64,000 bases of DNA, taken from SIG603 sp964370775. GTDB taxonomy: Bacteria; Bacillota; Clostridia; Oscillospirales; Acutalibacteraceae. The position numbers were made by a program, and so were the translations under genes. The notes under the pieces were generated by a model, which saw only the letters and a list, made by a program, of their open reading frames with translations, ran no database searches and was not told the origin of the DNA. The DNA is taken from contig CAYJKT010000001.1 of the NCBI GenBank assembly GCA_964370775.1, positions 1 to 64,000 on the forward strand, in the 5' to 3' direction. Shown piece after piece: positions 16,986 through 26,167 of the stretch (positions are counted from its first letter, which is position 1; each line of letters begins with the position of its first letter).

Positions 16986-18152
16986 TTAATTTAAAGCTGT
17001 TTTTAAAGCTTCTAGGTTTTCTCTCATTAATGAAAGATAAGTTACGCCACTGTCTGCTTCATCTGTGGTAACAGATTGCAATGAGTTCATAGTAACAATT
17101 TCTTGGTCTTTGTTCTCTGTACTTTCTATGATAGTATCAGATATTTGGATAGTGTCATCTTCTAAAACAATGATGCTTCCAATGCCTGTTTCATTAAGTT
17201 TTGTAGACAAAAATGTGATAGTCTCGAAGCTAGCCTCTGTTTCAGCAGAGCAACCTGGGAATGCTGCATGGTAGTTAATGCCGTAATCGTCAACTAAATA
17301 TCTGAACGGGAAACGGTCGCCAACTATGATAGTATCATAAGTTGCTGCTTCAACAGCATCAATATATTCTTGGTCTAAAGCTTGAAGTTCAGCTACATAA
17401 GCTTCTGCATTTGAATTGTATAAGTCAGCGTTTTCAGGGTCTAATGTGCCTAATTGCGCGCTTAAATAGTTAACAACTACTTCTGCATTTCTTAAAGACA
17501 ACCAAACGTGTTCGTCTGGGTGAGAGTGTTCATGTGCTTCTTCGGAATGTTCGTCTTCTGAATGGTCATGCTCATCTTCAGCATGCTCGTCCTCTGAGTG
17601 GTCATGCTCATCTTCAGCATGTTCGTCCTCTGAGTGGTCATGCTCCTCGTCAGTGTGTTCGTCCTCTGAGTGGTCATGTCCGTCATCTTGCATACCTTCT
17701 ACTGTAACCTCAGACTTAACATTGTCACCAAGAACATCAATAAGGTCAATAGTCATCATGTTTTCGTTTACATCGCCAACCAAAACGTCTTCCACCCAAG
17801 AGCTAGACTCGCCAGAGATATAAACGAACATATCACTATCAGATACTGTCATAATATCGTCAACTGTAGGTTGAAAGCTGTGTAAGTCTACACCACTGTT
17901 AACAAGCATAGTTAGGTCGAATTTATCAGTGTTATCGCCAATAATTTGCTTTAGCCAGTCGTATTCTGAAAAAGTAGTAGCAACTATATTGATTTTCTCG
18001 ATTTCGTCTGTCTCACTAGCTGAACTTTCGTCTGAAACATTGATTTCTGTTGAAGTATCAGCACCACCGATTACTTCACTTTCTGTACTGCAAGCAGTAA
18101 AAGTGAACACCATAGCAAATGCTAGGGTGAATAATTTGATTAGTTTTTTCAT
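16986..18152 (-). CDS. znuA: Zinc-binding lipoprotein
   Basis: A 388-aa metal-binding lipoprotein (PF01297). Lipobox cysteine C21 (FTFTAC). The core binding histidines of cluster A-1 proteins are in the family context DLHSFQPTVDD (first His) and DEHVWLSLRNA (second His, after the insert), with later FPFRYLVDDYGINY. Between them, about residues 154-211, sits a His/Asp/Glu-rich loop of near-identical units of DEHDHSE type, the mark of zinc-specific ZnuA rather than manganese-binding proteins. The start is ATG 18152 with CGGAGG upstream; ATG 18176 lies before that RBS and is unlikely. Third-to-last step of a five-gene operon. Confidence 0.9.
   Translation of the reverse strand: MKKLIKLFTLAFAMVFTFTACSTESEVIGGADTSTEINVSDESSASETDEIEKINIVATTFSEYDWLKQIIGDNTDKFDLTMLVNSGVDLHSFQPTVDDIMTVSDSDMFVYISGESSSWVEDVLVGDVNENMMTIDLIDVLGDNVKSEVTVEGMQDDGHDHSEDEHTDEEHDHSEDEHAEDEHDHSEDEHAEDEHDHSEDEHSEEAHEHSHPDEHVWLSLRNAEVVVNYLSAQLGTLDPENADLYNSNAEAYVAELQALDQEYIDAVEAATYDTIIVGDRFPFRYLVDDYGINYHAAFPGCSAETEASFETITFLSTKLNETGIGSIIVLEDDTIQISDTIIESTENKDQEIVTMNSLQSVTTDEADSGVTYLSLMRENLEALKTALN
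17530..17688 (-). repeat. Tandem repeat coding the His-rich loop of ZnuA
   Basis: Near-identical 36-bp units (each coding roughly HSEDEHAEDEHD) repeat about four times. They are in frame, so slippage would change loop length without breaking the gene. Confidence 0.75.
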
Positions 18153-18205
18153 AATTTTCCTCCGTATATTTAACATAATTGATTTTTTTGTTGTATACGG
18201 TGGGT

Positions 18206-18520
18206 CTAATTATTCATCCTCATTCTGCTTTGGATAAGAGTTTTGTTAATGTTTGAATTAATGTCAAAAATCAGCAGAACTTTACTATATAAATTGAAAA
18301 TGAACACAACAGAAAATCCTAAAAGTTTATGTGCTTTTAGCTTTCTAATTGTGTTCTTTATATGTCTAATATGACAACAAATTTCGCAATCATGCTCGTG
18401 TTCATGCCACAGGTGTTCAGGCAGAGTAGAGATGTTGCGAACGCATTTTATATTCTTTGTGATAAAAGAAAATACTGTTGTAATAATTGCAATCGCTCTT
18501 AAGATAAATGGGTTTGCCAT
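18206..18520 (-). CDS. Small His/Cys-rich membrane protein, first gene of the zinc operon
   Basis: A 104-aa protein with two hydrophobic segments (about 5-22 and 66-85) around a metal-binding-looking motif HEHEHDCEICCHIRH (39-53). A GGAGG lies 6 nt before ATG 18520. It is the first gene after the TTGACT/TATAAT promoter and is followed 53 nt later by znuA, so it belongs to the zinc operon. It might bind zinc at the membrane or sense it; no function is proven. I do not recognise a named family. Confidence 0.65.
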   Translation of the reverse strand: MANPFILRAIAIITTVFSFITKNIKCVRNISTLPEHLWHEHEHDCEICCHIRHIKNTIRKLKAHKLLGFSVVFIFNLYSKVLLIFDINSNINKTLIQSRMRMNN

Positions 18521-18547
18521 GCATGTCCTCCAAAATAATATGAAGCC

Positions 18548-18576
18548 ATTATAACACTAATTTTTAATTTAGTCAA
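18548..18576 (-). promoter_or_regulatory. Promoter of the zinc operon
   Basis: Minus-strand TTGACT (18576-18571), 17-nt spacer, TATAAT (18553-18548). Confidence 0.8.
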
Positions 18577-18598
18577 TTAATATATACAAATTGACTAA
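18569..18598. promoter_or_regulatory. Candidate metalloregulator operator
   Basis: Perfect 10-bp inverted arms TTAGTCAATT (18569-18578) and AATTGACTAA (18589-18598), 10-nt spacer. The left arm overlaps the -35 box of the zinc operon, so a bound repressor would block RNA polymerase. It does not match the standard Zur, AdcR or MntR consensus that I know, and no regulator gene is in the window. Confidence 0.7.
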
Positions 18599-18639
18599 TA
18601 TAAAGGTGGTTTATTTGGTGTTGCTGTTGCTAACTTTTA

Positions 18640-19902
18640 TTATTTTACTGCATTTTTCATGCATTGAGCTGAAAGTAATATACCTAAATTACCACTGTCA
18701 TAATTCAAGCCACCTTGCAACCAAACTGCATAAGGTTCTCTAAGTGGTGCATCGGCTGAAAGCTCTATTGATGCTCCCAATGTGAACGCACCAGCAGCCA
18801 TGATTACCTCGCTGTCATACCCTGGCATTGGCGACGGAACTGGAACTACAAAGGAATCCACAGGTGCACCTGCTTGAATACCTTTGCAAAATGCAATTAA
18901 AGCTTCTTCTTTTTCAAGCAGTATCGCTTGAATAATATCTGCTCTAGTTTCATCAAATTTAGGGGTTACATCATAGCCTAATAAGTTGTATAAAGCAGAT
19001 GCGAAAACAGCAGTTTTTAGGGCTTCACCAACTACATGTGGCGCATGAAAAGCACCCATAAACAAGGCTCTGTTGTTGCCTTGAGTACAGCCGACTTCCT
19101 TGCCAGTTCCAGGAGTAGTTAACCTAAATGAGCATAGCTCAACAAGGTCTTTTTTACCTGCAATATATCCACCAGTAGGGGCAATACCTCCACCTGGGTT
19201 TTTAATTAACGAACCAACAATAAGGTCTGCTCCTACACTTGTAGGCTCAGTTTTTTCAACAAATTCACCGTAACAGTTGTCAACAAAAATAATTGAGTTA
19301 GGTGCTTTTTTGCGAATAATTTTTACTAGCTCGCCAATGTCAGTAACACTTAAACTACGTCTAAGGCTATAACCTCTAGAACGTTGAATATAGAACATTT
19401 TATAACTGTCGTCTGCTATGTTTTCGATAGCTTCTTTGTCGACTTCACCATTCTCTAACAAGTCAATTTGGCTGTAATGAATTCCAAAATCTTTCAAAGA
19501 GCCTTGCCCGTGTGTGTCAGTAATTCCTAACACACCTCTAATAGTATCATAAGGTGTGCCAGTTACGCACAGAATTTTGTCGTTTGGTCGCAAAATACCA
19601 AAAAGTGCCACAGTTAAAGCGTGAGTACCACTCACAAAATTTGCTCTAACTAATGCATCTTCTGCACCTAAAGCATACGCATAAACTTCGTCCAAAACAT
19701 CACGGCCACGGTCACCATAACCATAACCTGTTGAGCCATTAAAATGTGTCTCACTAACACCGGCACTAACAAAAGCTGCTTGCATTTTTTGTTGATTATA
19801 TCTTGTGATTTCTGCTGTTTTAGCAAATTGTTCGCTACACATAGCTTCGGCTTTTTGTCCTAGCTCAAGTAATTCTGTATCTATCTTAAAAAAATCGTGC
19901 AT
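18640..19902 (-). CDS. Methionine gamma-lyase family (aluminium resistance) PLP protein
   Basis: A 420-aa PLP-dependent enzyme of PF06838 (Met_gamma_lyase, also annotated as aluminium resistance protein). Family features: GSTGYGYGDRGRDVLDEVYA near residue 55, the aspartate segment IIFVDNCYGEF, and a PLP lysine near residue 234 in GSLIKNPGGG. Probably a carbon-sulfur lyase; the true substrate is not established for the family. It directly follows a GNAT gene (stop and start abut, TAAATG) with a GGAG RBS inside that gene. Confidence 0.85.
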   Translation of the reverse strand: MHDFFKIDTELLELGQKAEAMCSEQFAKTAEITRYNQQKMQAAFVSAGVSETHFNGSTGYGYGDRGRDVLDEVYAYALGAEDALVRANFVSGTHALTVALFGILRPNDKILCVTGTPYDTIRGVLGITDTHGQGSLKDFGIHYSQIDLLENGEVDKEAIENIADDSYKMFYIQRSRGYSLRRSLSVTDIGELVKIIRKKAPNSIIFVDNCYGEFVEKTEPTSVGADLIVGSLIKNPGGGIAPTGGYIAGKKDLVELCSFRLTTPGTGKEVGCTQGNNRALFMGAFHAPHVVGEALKTAVFASALYNLLGYDVTPKFDETRADIIQAILLEKEEALIAFCKGIQAGAPVDSFVVPVPSPMPGYDSEVIMAAGAFTLGASIELSADAPLREPYAVWLQGGLNYDSGNLGILLSAQCMKNAVK

Positions 19903-20583
19903 TTATAATTCTCCTATAATCCAATTATCTGTAATCTTGTAACCATGCTTTTCATAAAATCCGTTGTTCTTGTCTTTTTCTTTCATCAACAAAATTTTTC
20001 TACCATTTAGTTTAGTTTCTAACTTATTTAAAGCCCGAGTGGCAAGTTTTTGGTTTCTGTACTTAGGCGATGTAGCAAGTGCTGTTAGTACAGCAAACTC
20101 ATCTGTAACATAGCTACTAATTGCACAAGATTTGTCATCTATAATATCGTAGCTTGCTAAACCTCGCCTAAGTTTATGTGACAAATCAAGCATAAAATCT
20201 TCATAATTATCTGCCATTCCACACTCGCTTAATATAGCAAATAAGCTTTTTATGTCCTCAGAATATATTTTTGGTAGTGGAGAAATATCACTTTTAAGCT
20301 GTTTTTCCATAACTTCGCCTTGTTGTATAGTTTTTAGATTTAACTTTGTTGCAGTGTGCTCTAAACAGCTTATGGCACGAGGCTTGATAAATCTTACAAA
20401 GTCAATATCAGCATCACCACTTATAGTTAGGTGGTCTCCATTTTGCATGTATAATGCAGAACCTATATAAAATCTAGCTATGTTTTGGAAATCACCATAA
20501 GCATTAAAATTAGCTAGTATTTTTAATGCGAAAATATCTGTTATTTCTATGTTGTCGGTAGACATTAGTTCTCTTGTTGTCAT
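19903..20583 (-). CDS. GNAT-family N-acetyltransferase
   Basis: A 226-aa protein. The C-terminal 90 residues are GNAT-like: AVLTALATSPKYRNQKLATRAL provides the acetyl-CoA-binding motif A, and KNNGFYEKHGYKITDNW the final motif. The N-terminal half has no recognised domain. GAGGT lies before ATG 20583. It is upstream of and adjacent to the PLP enzyme, so the two are co-transcribed. Substrate unknown. Confidence 0.75.
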   Translation of the reverse strand: MTTRELMSTDNIEITDIFALKILANFNAYGDFQNIARFYIGSALYMQNGDHLTISGDADIDFVRFIKPRAISCLEHTATKLNLKTIQQGEVMEKQLKSDISPLPKIYSEDIKSLFAILSECGMADNYEDFMLDLSHKLRRGLASYDIIDDKSCAISSYVTDEFAVLTALATSPKYRNQKLATRALNKLETKLNGRKILLMKEKDKNNGFYEKHGYKITDNWIIGEL

Positions 20584-20604
20584 AATACCTCTACTATAAA
20601 AAAC

Positions 20605-20623
20605 GGGCGGATATTATCCGCCC
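20605..20623 (-). terminator. Terminator of secG
   Basis: Stem GGGCGGA (20605-20611) / TCCGCCC (20617-20623), 5-nt loop; on the minus strand followed by GTTTTTTATAG. Confidence 0.85.
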
Positions 20624-20648
20624 ATAAATTATTTGATTGTTTAGTTAA

Positions 20649-20894
20649 TTAGTTAAAAAATAGAATAACGTTAACTACAATAACAAGAACAAAAAAGCCG
20701 ATAGCTACAAATTTTGTTCCACGAGCAAGTTGTGCATCTAAAGAACGAGCTTTGTTTTTAGACAAAAATGTGTCTGCTCCACCCATAACTGCACCAACAT
20801 TTTTTTGGTGACCTTCTTGTAGAAGTACCACTGCTATTAAAGCGAGTGAAAAAATAATAAGAATAACTGCAAAAGTAATTTCTAATACGCCCAT
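20649..20894 (-). CDS. secG: Preprotein translocase subunit SecG
   Basis: An 81-aa protein with two membrane helices (about 4-24 and 60-79) and the conserved loop VVLLQEGHQKN...GGADTFLSKNKARSLDAQLAR shortened here; the GG-x-x-x-F-L segment is typical of SecG. It assists SecYE in protein export. GGGAGG precedes the ATG. It has its own terminator and stands alone; the rnr gene often found next to secG is not here. Confidence 0.9.
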   Translation of the reverse strand: MGVLEITFAVILIIFSLALIAVVLLQEGHQKNVGAVMGGADTFLSKNKARSLDAQLARGTKFVAIGFFVLVIVVNVILFFN

Positions 20895-21004
20895 TTCGAT
20901 AACCTCCCTAAAAATTTATATTAATTTACATTATATTTGATAATACTGATTTATCTTACCACAAAAACTAAATAAAAGCAATAGTTTTAATAAAGATATT
21001 TTTA

Positions 21005-22582
21005 CTAACAATTACTATATTTGTCAATAACAAACTCAGCACACTTAATGCCGTCAACAGCGGCAGAGGTTATACCTCCTGCATACCCAGCACCCTCGCC
21101 AATTGGATAAATACCTGTTATGTTAAGGCTCTCTAACGTCGTGTTTCTAATAATTCTAACAGGACAAGAACTTCTGCTCTCTACACCTGTTAAAAGTGAA
21201 TCTGGGTTAGAAAAACCGTTCAGTTTTCTGTTAGCTTCGGTAATTCCCATAGCGATAGAACTGCTTATGCTTTCTGGGAAAAGCTTGTTTAGGTCGCAGT
21301 AACTAACATCTGGTTTATAGCTAGGGGAGATGTCTCCGTGTGTTTTGCTAGGCTTTTTAGCAAGAAAATCTTCGAACCTTTGGCAAGGTGCATTATAGTT
21401 AGAACCACCCAAAACAAAGGCTTGTTTCTCTAGCTTTTCTTGAAAGCGCATACCGTCCAAAATATCATCGCCAAAATCTTTACTATCCACGCCAACAAGC
21501 ACAGCAGAGTTACTATTCTCTCCGTCTCGTGCAAATTCGCTCATACCATTAACAACCACAGAATTTTCTTCTGACGAACTCGCAACAACATAACCGCCAG
21601 GGCACATGCAAAAAGTGTACACACCTTTTCCGTTGCTTAAATGCATTGCAAGTTTATAGTCAGCAGTCGGCAGTTTATCGTGAAAATCTCCGTATTGAGA
21701 TTTATTTATCATTTCAGCTTTGTGTTCAATACGCAAACCAACAGCAAAAGGTTTTTGCTCCATTGCTATTTTTTTGTTAGTTAGCATTTTAAATGTATCT
21801 CTTGAACTGTGACCTATTGCCAAAATAAGTTCGTTACAATCAAGCGTGATTTCACCATTTGAACTCACAGCTGTTATCGATTTTATCTTATCGTTTTCTA
21901 TATTTATATCAGTCATTTTAGTGTCAAACATAACTTTGCCACCTAGATTTATGATAGTCTCTCTAATATTTTTAACAACAGTCGGTAGCTTATCAGTACC
22001 GACATGAGGTTTTGCTTCCCACAATATTTCCTCTGGTGCGCCAGCGTCAACAAATTCACTAAGAACTTTTTTTATACGCTTGTCCTTAATACCTGTGTTA
22101 AGTTTTCCGTCAGAAAAAGTTCCAGCGCCACCCTCGCCAAACTGAACATTGCTCTCTGTGTTAAGTATTCGGTTTGTCCAAAAATTCTCTACTTGCTTTT
22201 GTCTTGTTTCAACTGCACTACCTCTTTCAATAACTATCGGGCATAGTCCAGCTCTTGCAAGAATAAGAGCACAAAACATACCAGCAGGGCCAAAACCGAT
22301 AATTACAGGAGGTATTTGAGGTTTTTTTAGCGTTTTGATGTGGTAATCTAAGGTTTTTACCTCATCAGCTCCTTTAACTGTTACATTATCATTCACAGTG
22401 ATATCGGCACTAATAACATATTTTATATCATGTTTTTTTCTAGCATCAATAGATTTTTTAACTAGAGTCCACTCGGTTATATCCGTAGGTTTTAGAAAAC
22501 TCTTTTTGCATATTGCTTTTAAAATTATTTTTTCATCATGTTTAATCGGAAGATTAATTCCGTTTAGTCTTAGTTTTTTCAT
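21005..22582 (-). CDS. FAD-dependent dehydrogenase (COG2509 family)
   Basis: A 525-aa flavoprotein. An N-terminal extension (1-90) precedes a Rossmann FAD site VIIGFGPAGMFCALILARAG (about 97-116). Later family features are NVQFGEGGAGTFSDGKLNTG and CMCPGGYVV. The C-terminal GVESRSSCPVRI and GIYPIGEGAGYAGGITSAA complete the FAD pocket. Members are cytoplasmic and of unknown reaction. Its start overlaps the stop of the preceding FAD gene by one base, so the pair is coupled. Confidence 0.85.
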   Translation of the reverse strand: MKKLRLNGINLPIKHDEKIILKAICKKSFLKPTDITEWTLVKKSIDARKKHDIKYVISADITVNDNVTVKGADEVKTLDYHIKTLKKPQIPPVIIGFGPAGMFCALILARAGLCPIVIERGSAVETRQKQVENFWTNRILNTESNVQFGEGGAGTFSDGKLNTGIKDKRIKKVLSEFVDAGAPEEILWEAKPHVGTDKLPTVVKNIRETIINLGGKVMFDTKMTDINIENDKIKSITAVSSNGEITLDCNELILAIGHSSRDTFKMLTNKKIAMEQKPFAVGLRIEHKAEMINKSQYGDFHDKLPTADYKLAMHLSNGKGVYTFCMCPGGYVVASSSEENSVVVNGMSEFARDGENSNSAVLVGVDSKDFGDDILDGMRFQEKLEKQAFVLGGSNYNAPCQRFEDFLAKKPSKTHGDISPSYKPDVSYCDLNKLFPESISSSIAMGITEANRKLNGFSNPDSLLTGVESRSSCPVRIIRNTTLESLNITGIYPIGEGAGYAGGITSAAVDGIKCAEFVIDKYSNC

Positions 22583-23808
22583 TATAAATTTATCACCTTG
22601 CCATTTGCATTCTTACCTGCTATAATTCCTGTTAACCATGCCCAGTGTAGGTTGTAGCCTCCACAGTCTCCGTGTATATTCAACGCCTCACCAATGATGA
22701 ACAGAGACGGACAAATTTTTGAACTACAGCTGTCTATATTTATCTCGTTTAAAGGAACACCACCAGATGTAACCTGTGTGCTATCCCATGATTTTAAGCC
22801 GTTAACATTAACGTTAAAAGCTTTAATTTTTTTGCTTATTTGCTTAATTTGTTCAGAACTCAAACCGCTAACTGGCATGAGTTTATCTATTTTCAAGCTG
22901 TTTACAATTACATAACCTAGGTTCATGTTTAGGATACCATTTAATAAATCACCACATAACATTTTAGGTCTTGAATATATTAAATCTGTTAAATATAGAA
23001 CTAAATCATGCTCAGTCATGCTCTCGCATAAATCCAAACAAATTTTTGTGCTATCATAGTTTTGTGGAGCATACAAGCTTAAATCAAATATACATATACC
23101 AGACACAGCTTTATCGTTAAAAATAAGCTCACCCTTAGACTTAGCCAAGGTTTTTCCGTTATCTAACAGAGTTACACCACATTTTACACGTACGCCAGAC
23201 AGCGTTTTTAAGAATTTTTCTGAGCTTGTAAATCCTGTTAAAGCTGGGTTTAGTGGTGTTACAGTATGCCCTAACTGCTGTAATAGAGCGTAACCGTCAC
23301 CACCATTTAATTTTGGAGACGCTTTGCCTCCAGTTGCTATAATCAGTTTTTTGCAAAAAACCTCATCGCCATCTTTTGAGATTATATGAAAAAATCCGTC
23401 AGCTTTATTAATTTTATCAACATTAAAACCTAAGCGACAATCAACATTTTTTTCCTCACAAATATCTGCAAGAGTTTTAACAACTGTAGCTGATTGCTCA
23501 CTTTTTGGGTACACTCTGCCAGCTGTATCGGTAATAGTTTTTATTCCAAACGCTGAGAAAACAGCACGGATTTTATCACAGTCATACATCTCTAGCAGTT
23601 GATTTATGCCAGATGTATCACCGTGATAATTATTTATACTCATATTTTTGTTAGTTAGGTTACATTTTCCGTTACCTGTCGCAAGTAATTTTTTGCCAAG
23701 CTTCGTGCTTGCCTCTAATAATAAAACTTTTTTATTATCGGCAGCGAAAACAGCAGACATTAAACCTGACGCACCGCCGCCAATAATTACTATATCATAA
23801 TTTTGCAT
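22582..23808 (-). CDS. HI0933-family FAD-binding protein (YhiN-like)
   Basis: A 408-aa flavoprotein. FAD site IVIIGGGASGLMSAVFAA at residues 6-23, then the family motif LLATGNGKCNLTN near 40, and a C-terminal FAD site IIGEALNIHGDCGGYNLHWAWLTG (cut short). Belongs to the HI0933/aminoacetone oxidase-like family; its physiological reaction is not settled. First of two coupled flavoprotein genes. Confidence 0.85.
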   Translation of the reverse strand: MQNYDIVIIGGGASGLMSAVFAADNKKVLLLEASTKLGKKLLATGNGKCNLTNKNMSINNYHGDTSGINQLLEMYDCDKIRAVFSAFGIKTITDTAGRVYPKSEQSATVVKTLADICEEKNVDCRLGFNVDKINKADGFFHIISKDGDEVFCKKLIIATGGKASPKLNGGDGYALLQQLGHTVTPLNPALTGFTSSEKFLKTLSGVRVKCGVTLLDNGKTLAKSKGELIFNDKAVSGICIFDLSLYAPQNYDSTKICLDLCESMTEHDLVLYLTDLIYSRPKMLCGDLLNGILNMNLGYVIVNSLKIDKLMPVSGLSSEQIKQISKKIKAFNVNVNGLKSWDSTQVTSGGVPLNEINIDSCSSKICPSLFIIGEALNIHGDCGGYNLHWAWLTGIIAGKNANGKVINL

Positions 23809-23853
23809 TTTTATCAGTCCTTTTACTTTAGTATACCATATTTAAAAATACTG

Positions 23854-24681
23854 TCAATTCATTAAATCGGTAATATCCCCAAAAGAGTACCCCATATTCT
23901 TCCATTCGGTAAGAAGTTCATCAAGAATTTCTGCATTTGTGGCAGATGTGCTATGTAACAGTACGATAGCGCCGTTATGTATTCTTGGAATAAGCTTGCT
24001 AAAGGCTTCATCTTTTGTCGGCTGGTCTTCCTCGTACCAATCGACATAAGCCAAGCTCCAAAAAACAGTGTAATATCCGAGTTCTTCGGCTAGTTCGAGG
24101 TTATCAACGCAATACTTGCCTTGTGGTGGTCGATATAGTTTAATCATATCTTCACCAGTTATCTCTTTGTATTTTTCCTCTACCAAAGTAAGTTCTTCTA
24201 TAAAACTTTCCTTGTCGGTAATTGCACTCATGTCCGGATGGTTATAAGTATGATTAGCAACATAGTGCCCCTCTTCTGCCATTCTTTTAACTAAAGTTTC
24301 TTCCTTTTCAAGATAATTACCCACCAAAAAGAAAGTAGCTTTAATACCTTGGTTTTCAAGAGTAGTTAAAATACTATCAGTATGACCGTTCTCATAGCCT
24401 GCATCAAAGGTTAGATAAATCTGTTTTTGAGATGTATCGCCCACATAAAAGCTGTTGTACTCTGACAAAAAGTTGGAATTTGCATTGCCAACAGGAGGGA
24501 AGCCCTCTGTTTGGAAGCTTAAACCCCAGTTTGTAACCTGAGAAGTAGAGGTTGCAATTGAGTTAATACCGTTAAAATTTATGTAGACTGTTCCAACAAC
24601 AATTAAAAACAGCACACAGGCAAGTGAAAATAGACGATTTTTTGTGATTATGATATATTTTTTTAAAAGAGTGTTTTTCAT
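23854..24681 (-). CDS. pdaA: Polysaccharide deacetylase, PdaA-type
   Basis: A 275-aa protein with an N-terminal membrane anchor (about 15-34) and an extracytoplasmic NodB deacetylase domain. It has the PdaA version of motif 1, LTFDAGYENG (about 85-94), metal-binding histidines in VANHTYNHPDMS, and RPPQGKY. PdaA removes acetyl groups from muramic acid so that muramic-delta-lactam forms in the spore cortex. This fits the dpaAB genes in the same window. Sporulation-specific control is expected but no clear sigma site was read. Confidence 0.85.
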   Translation of the reverse strand: MKNTLLKKYIIITKNRLFSLACVLFLIVVGTVYINFNGINSIATSTSQVTNWGLSFQTEGFPPVGNANSNFLSEYNSFYVGDTSQKQIYLTFDAGYENGHTDSILTTLENQGIKATFFLVGNYLEKEETLVKRMAEEGHYVANHTYNHPDMSAITDKESFIEELTLVEEKYKEITGEDMIKLYRPPQGKYCVDNLELAEELGYYTVFWSLAYVDWYEEDQPTKDEAFSKLIPRIHNGAIVLLHSTSATNAEILDELLTEWKNMGYSFGDITDLMN

Positions 24682-24768
24682 AATATCACGACCTTTCTAA
24701 TCTATTAATAATATATGAAAAAAAATCAAGCTATATACCTATAATACAAGAATTATGGAAATAAATAC

Positions 24769-24797
24769 TTGACAATATAATTTTAGTATTATATAAT
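24769..24797 (+). promoter_or_regulatory. Promoter of the glycosidase gene
   Basis: TTGACA (24769-24774), 17-nt spacer, TATAAT (24792-24797). Confidence 0.85.
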
Positions 24798-24814
24798 TTG
24801 ACTAAAATACATCT

Positions 24815-24827
24815 TACGTTTAACGTA
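24815..24827. promoter_or_regulatory. Candidate operator, TACGTT-T-AACGTA
   Basis: Perfect 6-bp arms around one base, about 18 bp downstream of the -10 box, where a repressor would block elongation. The FadR-type regulator two genes down is the natural candidate. Short dyads arise by chance in AT-rich DNA, so support is moderate. Confidence 0.5.
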
Positions 24828-24847
24828 TAACAAAAAAGGAGAAGATT

Positions 24848-26104
24848 ATGAAAACAGTTTTAACTATCGACCAAACAAAATTTAGGATTAATGGTGAATT
24901 GGTTTACAGCGAGATTAAAAATTGCAACCCTAATTATCACGGAATGCTTATGAACTCCAGAATGATACAAGGCGTGTTTGACGACAAAGAAGATGTATCT
25001 AGATTTAATCGTTACGGCAAAATGTTTGACCCAGATAAAAACACTGACGAGCTAATTGAGGCTATGCCAGAGTGGTATAAATACGGCTTACGTGCGATGA
25101 CTGTTGGTTTTCAAGGTGGTGGACCTTGCTTTACTATCAATAACTACACTATAAACAATAACCCGTTTTCTGCTGACGGCTCTGTGATAGATGAAAAATA
25201 TCTTGCAAGAATGAAAAGACTTATCGAGGCTGCTGACGAAATCGGTATGATTATTATAGTTAGCTATTTTTATGGTGCTCAAACAAGATTTATTAAAGAT
25301 GATTTTGGAATTATGACTGCTGTTAAAACTGCTTCCAACTGGTTAAGAGACAACAAGTTCACAAATGTTATTATCGAGATTGCAAACGAACAAGATGTTA
25401 ACGACTTTAAGTGCCACCCAGCTGTTTACACACCAAATGGTATGGCTAAATTAATTGAGATTGCACAGCGTGAGTCAGGTGGTATGCCTGTTGGTTGTAG
25501 TAGTCTAGGTGGTAAATTTTATGATGAAATTGCGCAGGCTTCTGATGTAATTTTAATACATGGAAATGGTACTACAAGAGAAAAATATTGCCAACACATT
25601 AAAAAAGCTAAGGCGATAAAACCTGCAAGACCTATTGTGTGCAACGAGGACTCACAAGCAATTAGTCAGCTTACTGTAACATTTAATGAGCAAGTATCTT
25701 GGGGATATTACAACAACATGACAAAACAAGAGCCTCCTACATATTGGGGAATTACAAGAGGTGAGGACGAGTTTTATGCTATGAGAATGGCAGAGTTTTT
25801 ATCAATTCCTTTCGAAAAACCAGAGCTTGAAAATAGATACTATCTTCAAGGATTAGAGGAACACATGACTTATGGGGGCGAGCGTTGGATAAGACTTGCT
25901 TCATTGTATCCTGAGACCATAAATTATGTTGAATTTTATAGAAATGATGTGTTGTACACAACAGCTTATATCGACCCATTCACAATTAACTATCATTCAA
26001 ACTGGTTACAAAGACCTGGTGTAGAGGTGAAAGACAATGATGTTTGGGTTGCAAAAGTATATTTATTTGATGGCACTGTGATTGTGAAAAAAGCAGAAAA
26101 ATAA
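24848..26104 (+). CDS. Clan A glycoside hydrolase-like protein
   Basis: A 418-aa cytoplasmic protein (no signal peptide) with a TIM-barrel of the GH5/cellulase superfamily type. A putative acid/base glutamate is in IEIANEQDV (about residue 180) and a putative nucleophile in PIVCNEDSQ (about 265). The last 80 residues are beta-rich. AAAGGAG precedes the ATG. I cannot place it in a numbered GH family. It is followed by a GntR regulator and a convergent SDR, suggesting a small sugar-use locus. Confidence 0.65.
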   Translation: MKTVLTIDQTKFRINGELVYSEIKNCNPNYHGMLMNSRMIQGVFDDKEDVSRFNRYGKMFDPDKNTDELIEAMPEWYKYGLRAMTVGFQGGGPCFTINNYTINNNPFSADGSVIDEKYLARMKRLIEAADEIGMIIIVSYFYGAQTRFIKDDFGIMTAVKTASNWLRDNKFTNVIIEIANEQDVNDFKCHPAVYTPNGMAKLIEIAQRESGGMPVGCSSLGGKFYDEIAQASDVILIHGNGTTREKYCQHIKKAKAIKPARPIVCNEDSQAISQLTVTFNEQVSWGYYNNMTKQEPPTYWGITRGEDEFYAMRMAEFLSIPFEKPELENRYYLQGLEEHMTYGGERWIRLASLYPETINYVEFYRNDVLYTTAYIDPFTINYHSNWLQRPGVEVKDNDVWVAKVYLFDGTVIVKKAEK

Positions 26105-26115
26105 GAACTTCAATA

Positions 26116-26144
26116 TTGATTTTAACACATTATAATGCTATAAT
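26116..26144 (+). promoter_or_regulatory. Promoter of the FadR-type regulator
   Basis: TTGATT (26116-26121), 17-nt spacer, TATAAT (26139-26144). The regulator can therefore be made apart from the glycosidase gene. Confidence 0.65.
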
Positions 26145-26167
26145 TAGACGCAAAGAGGGGTGTTACG

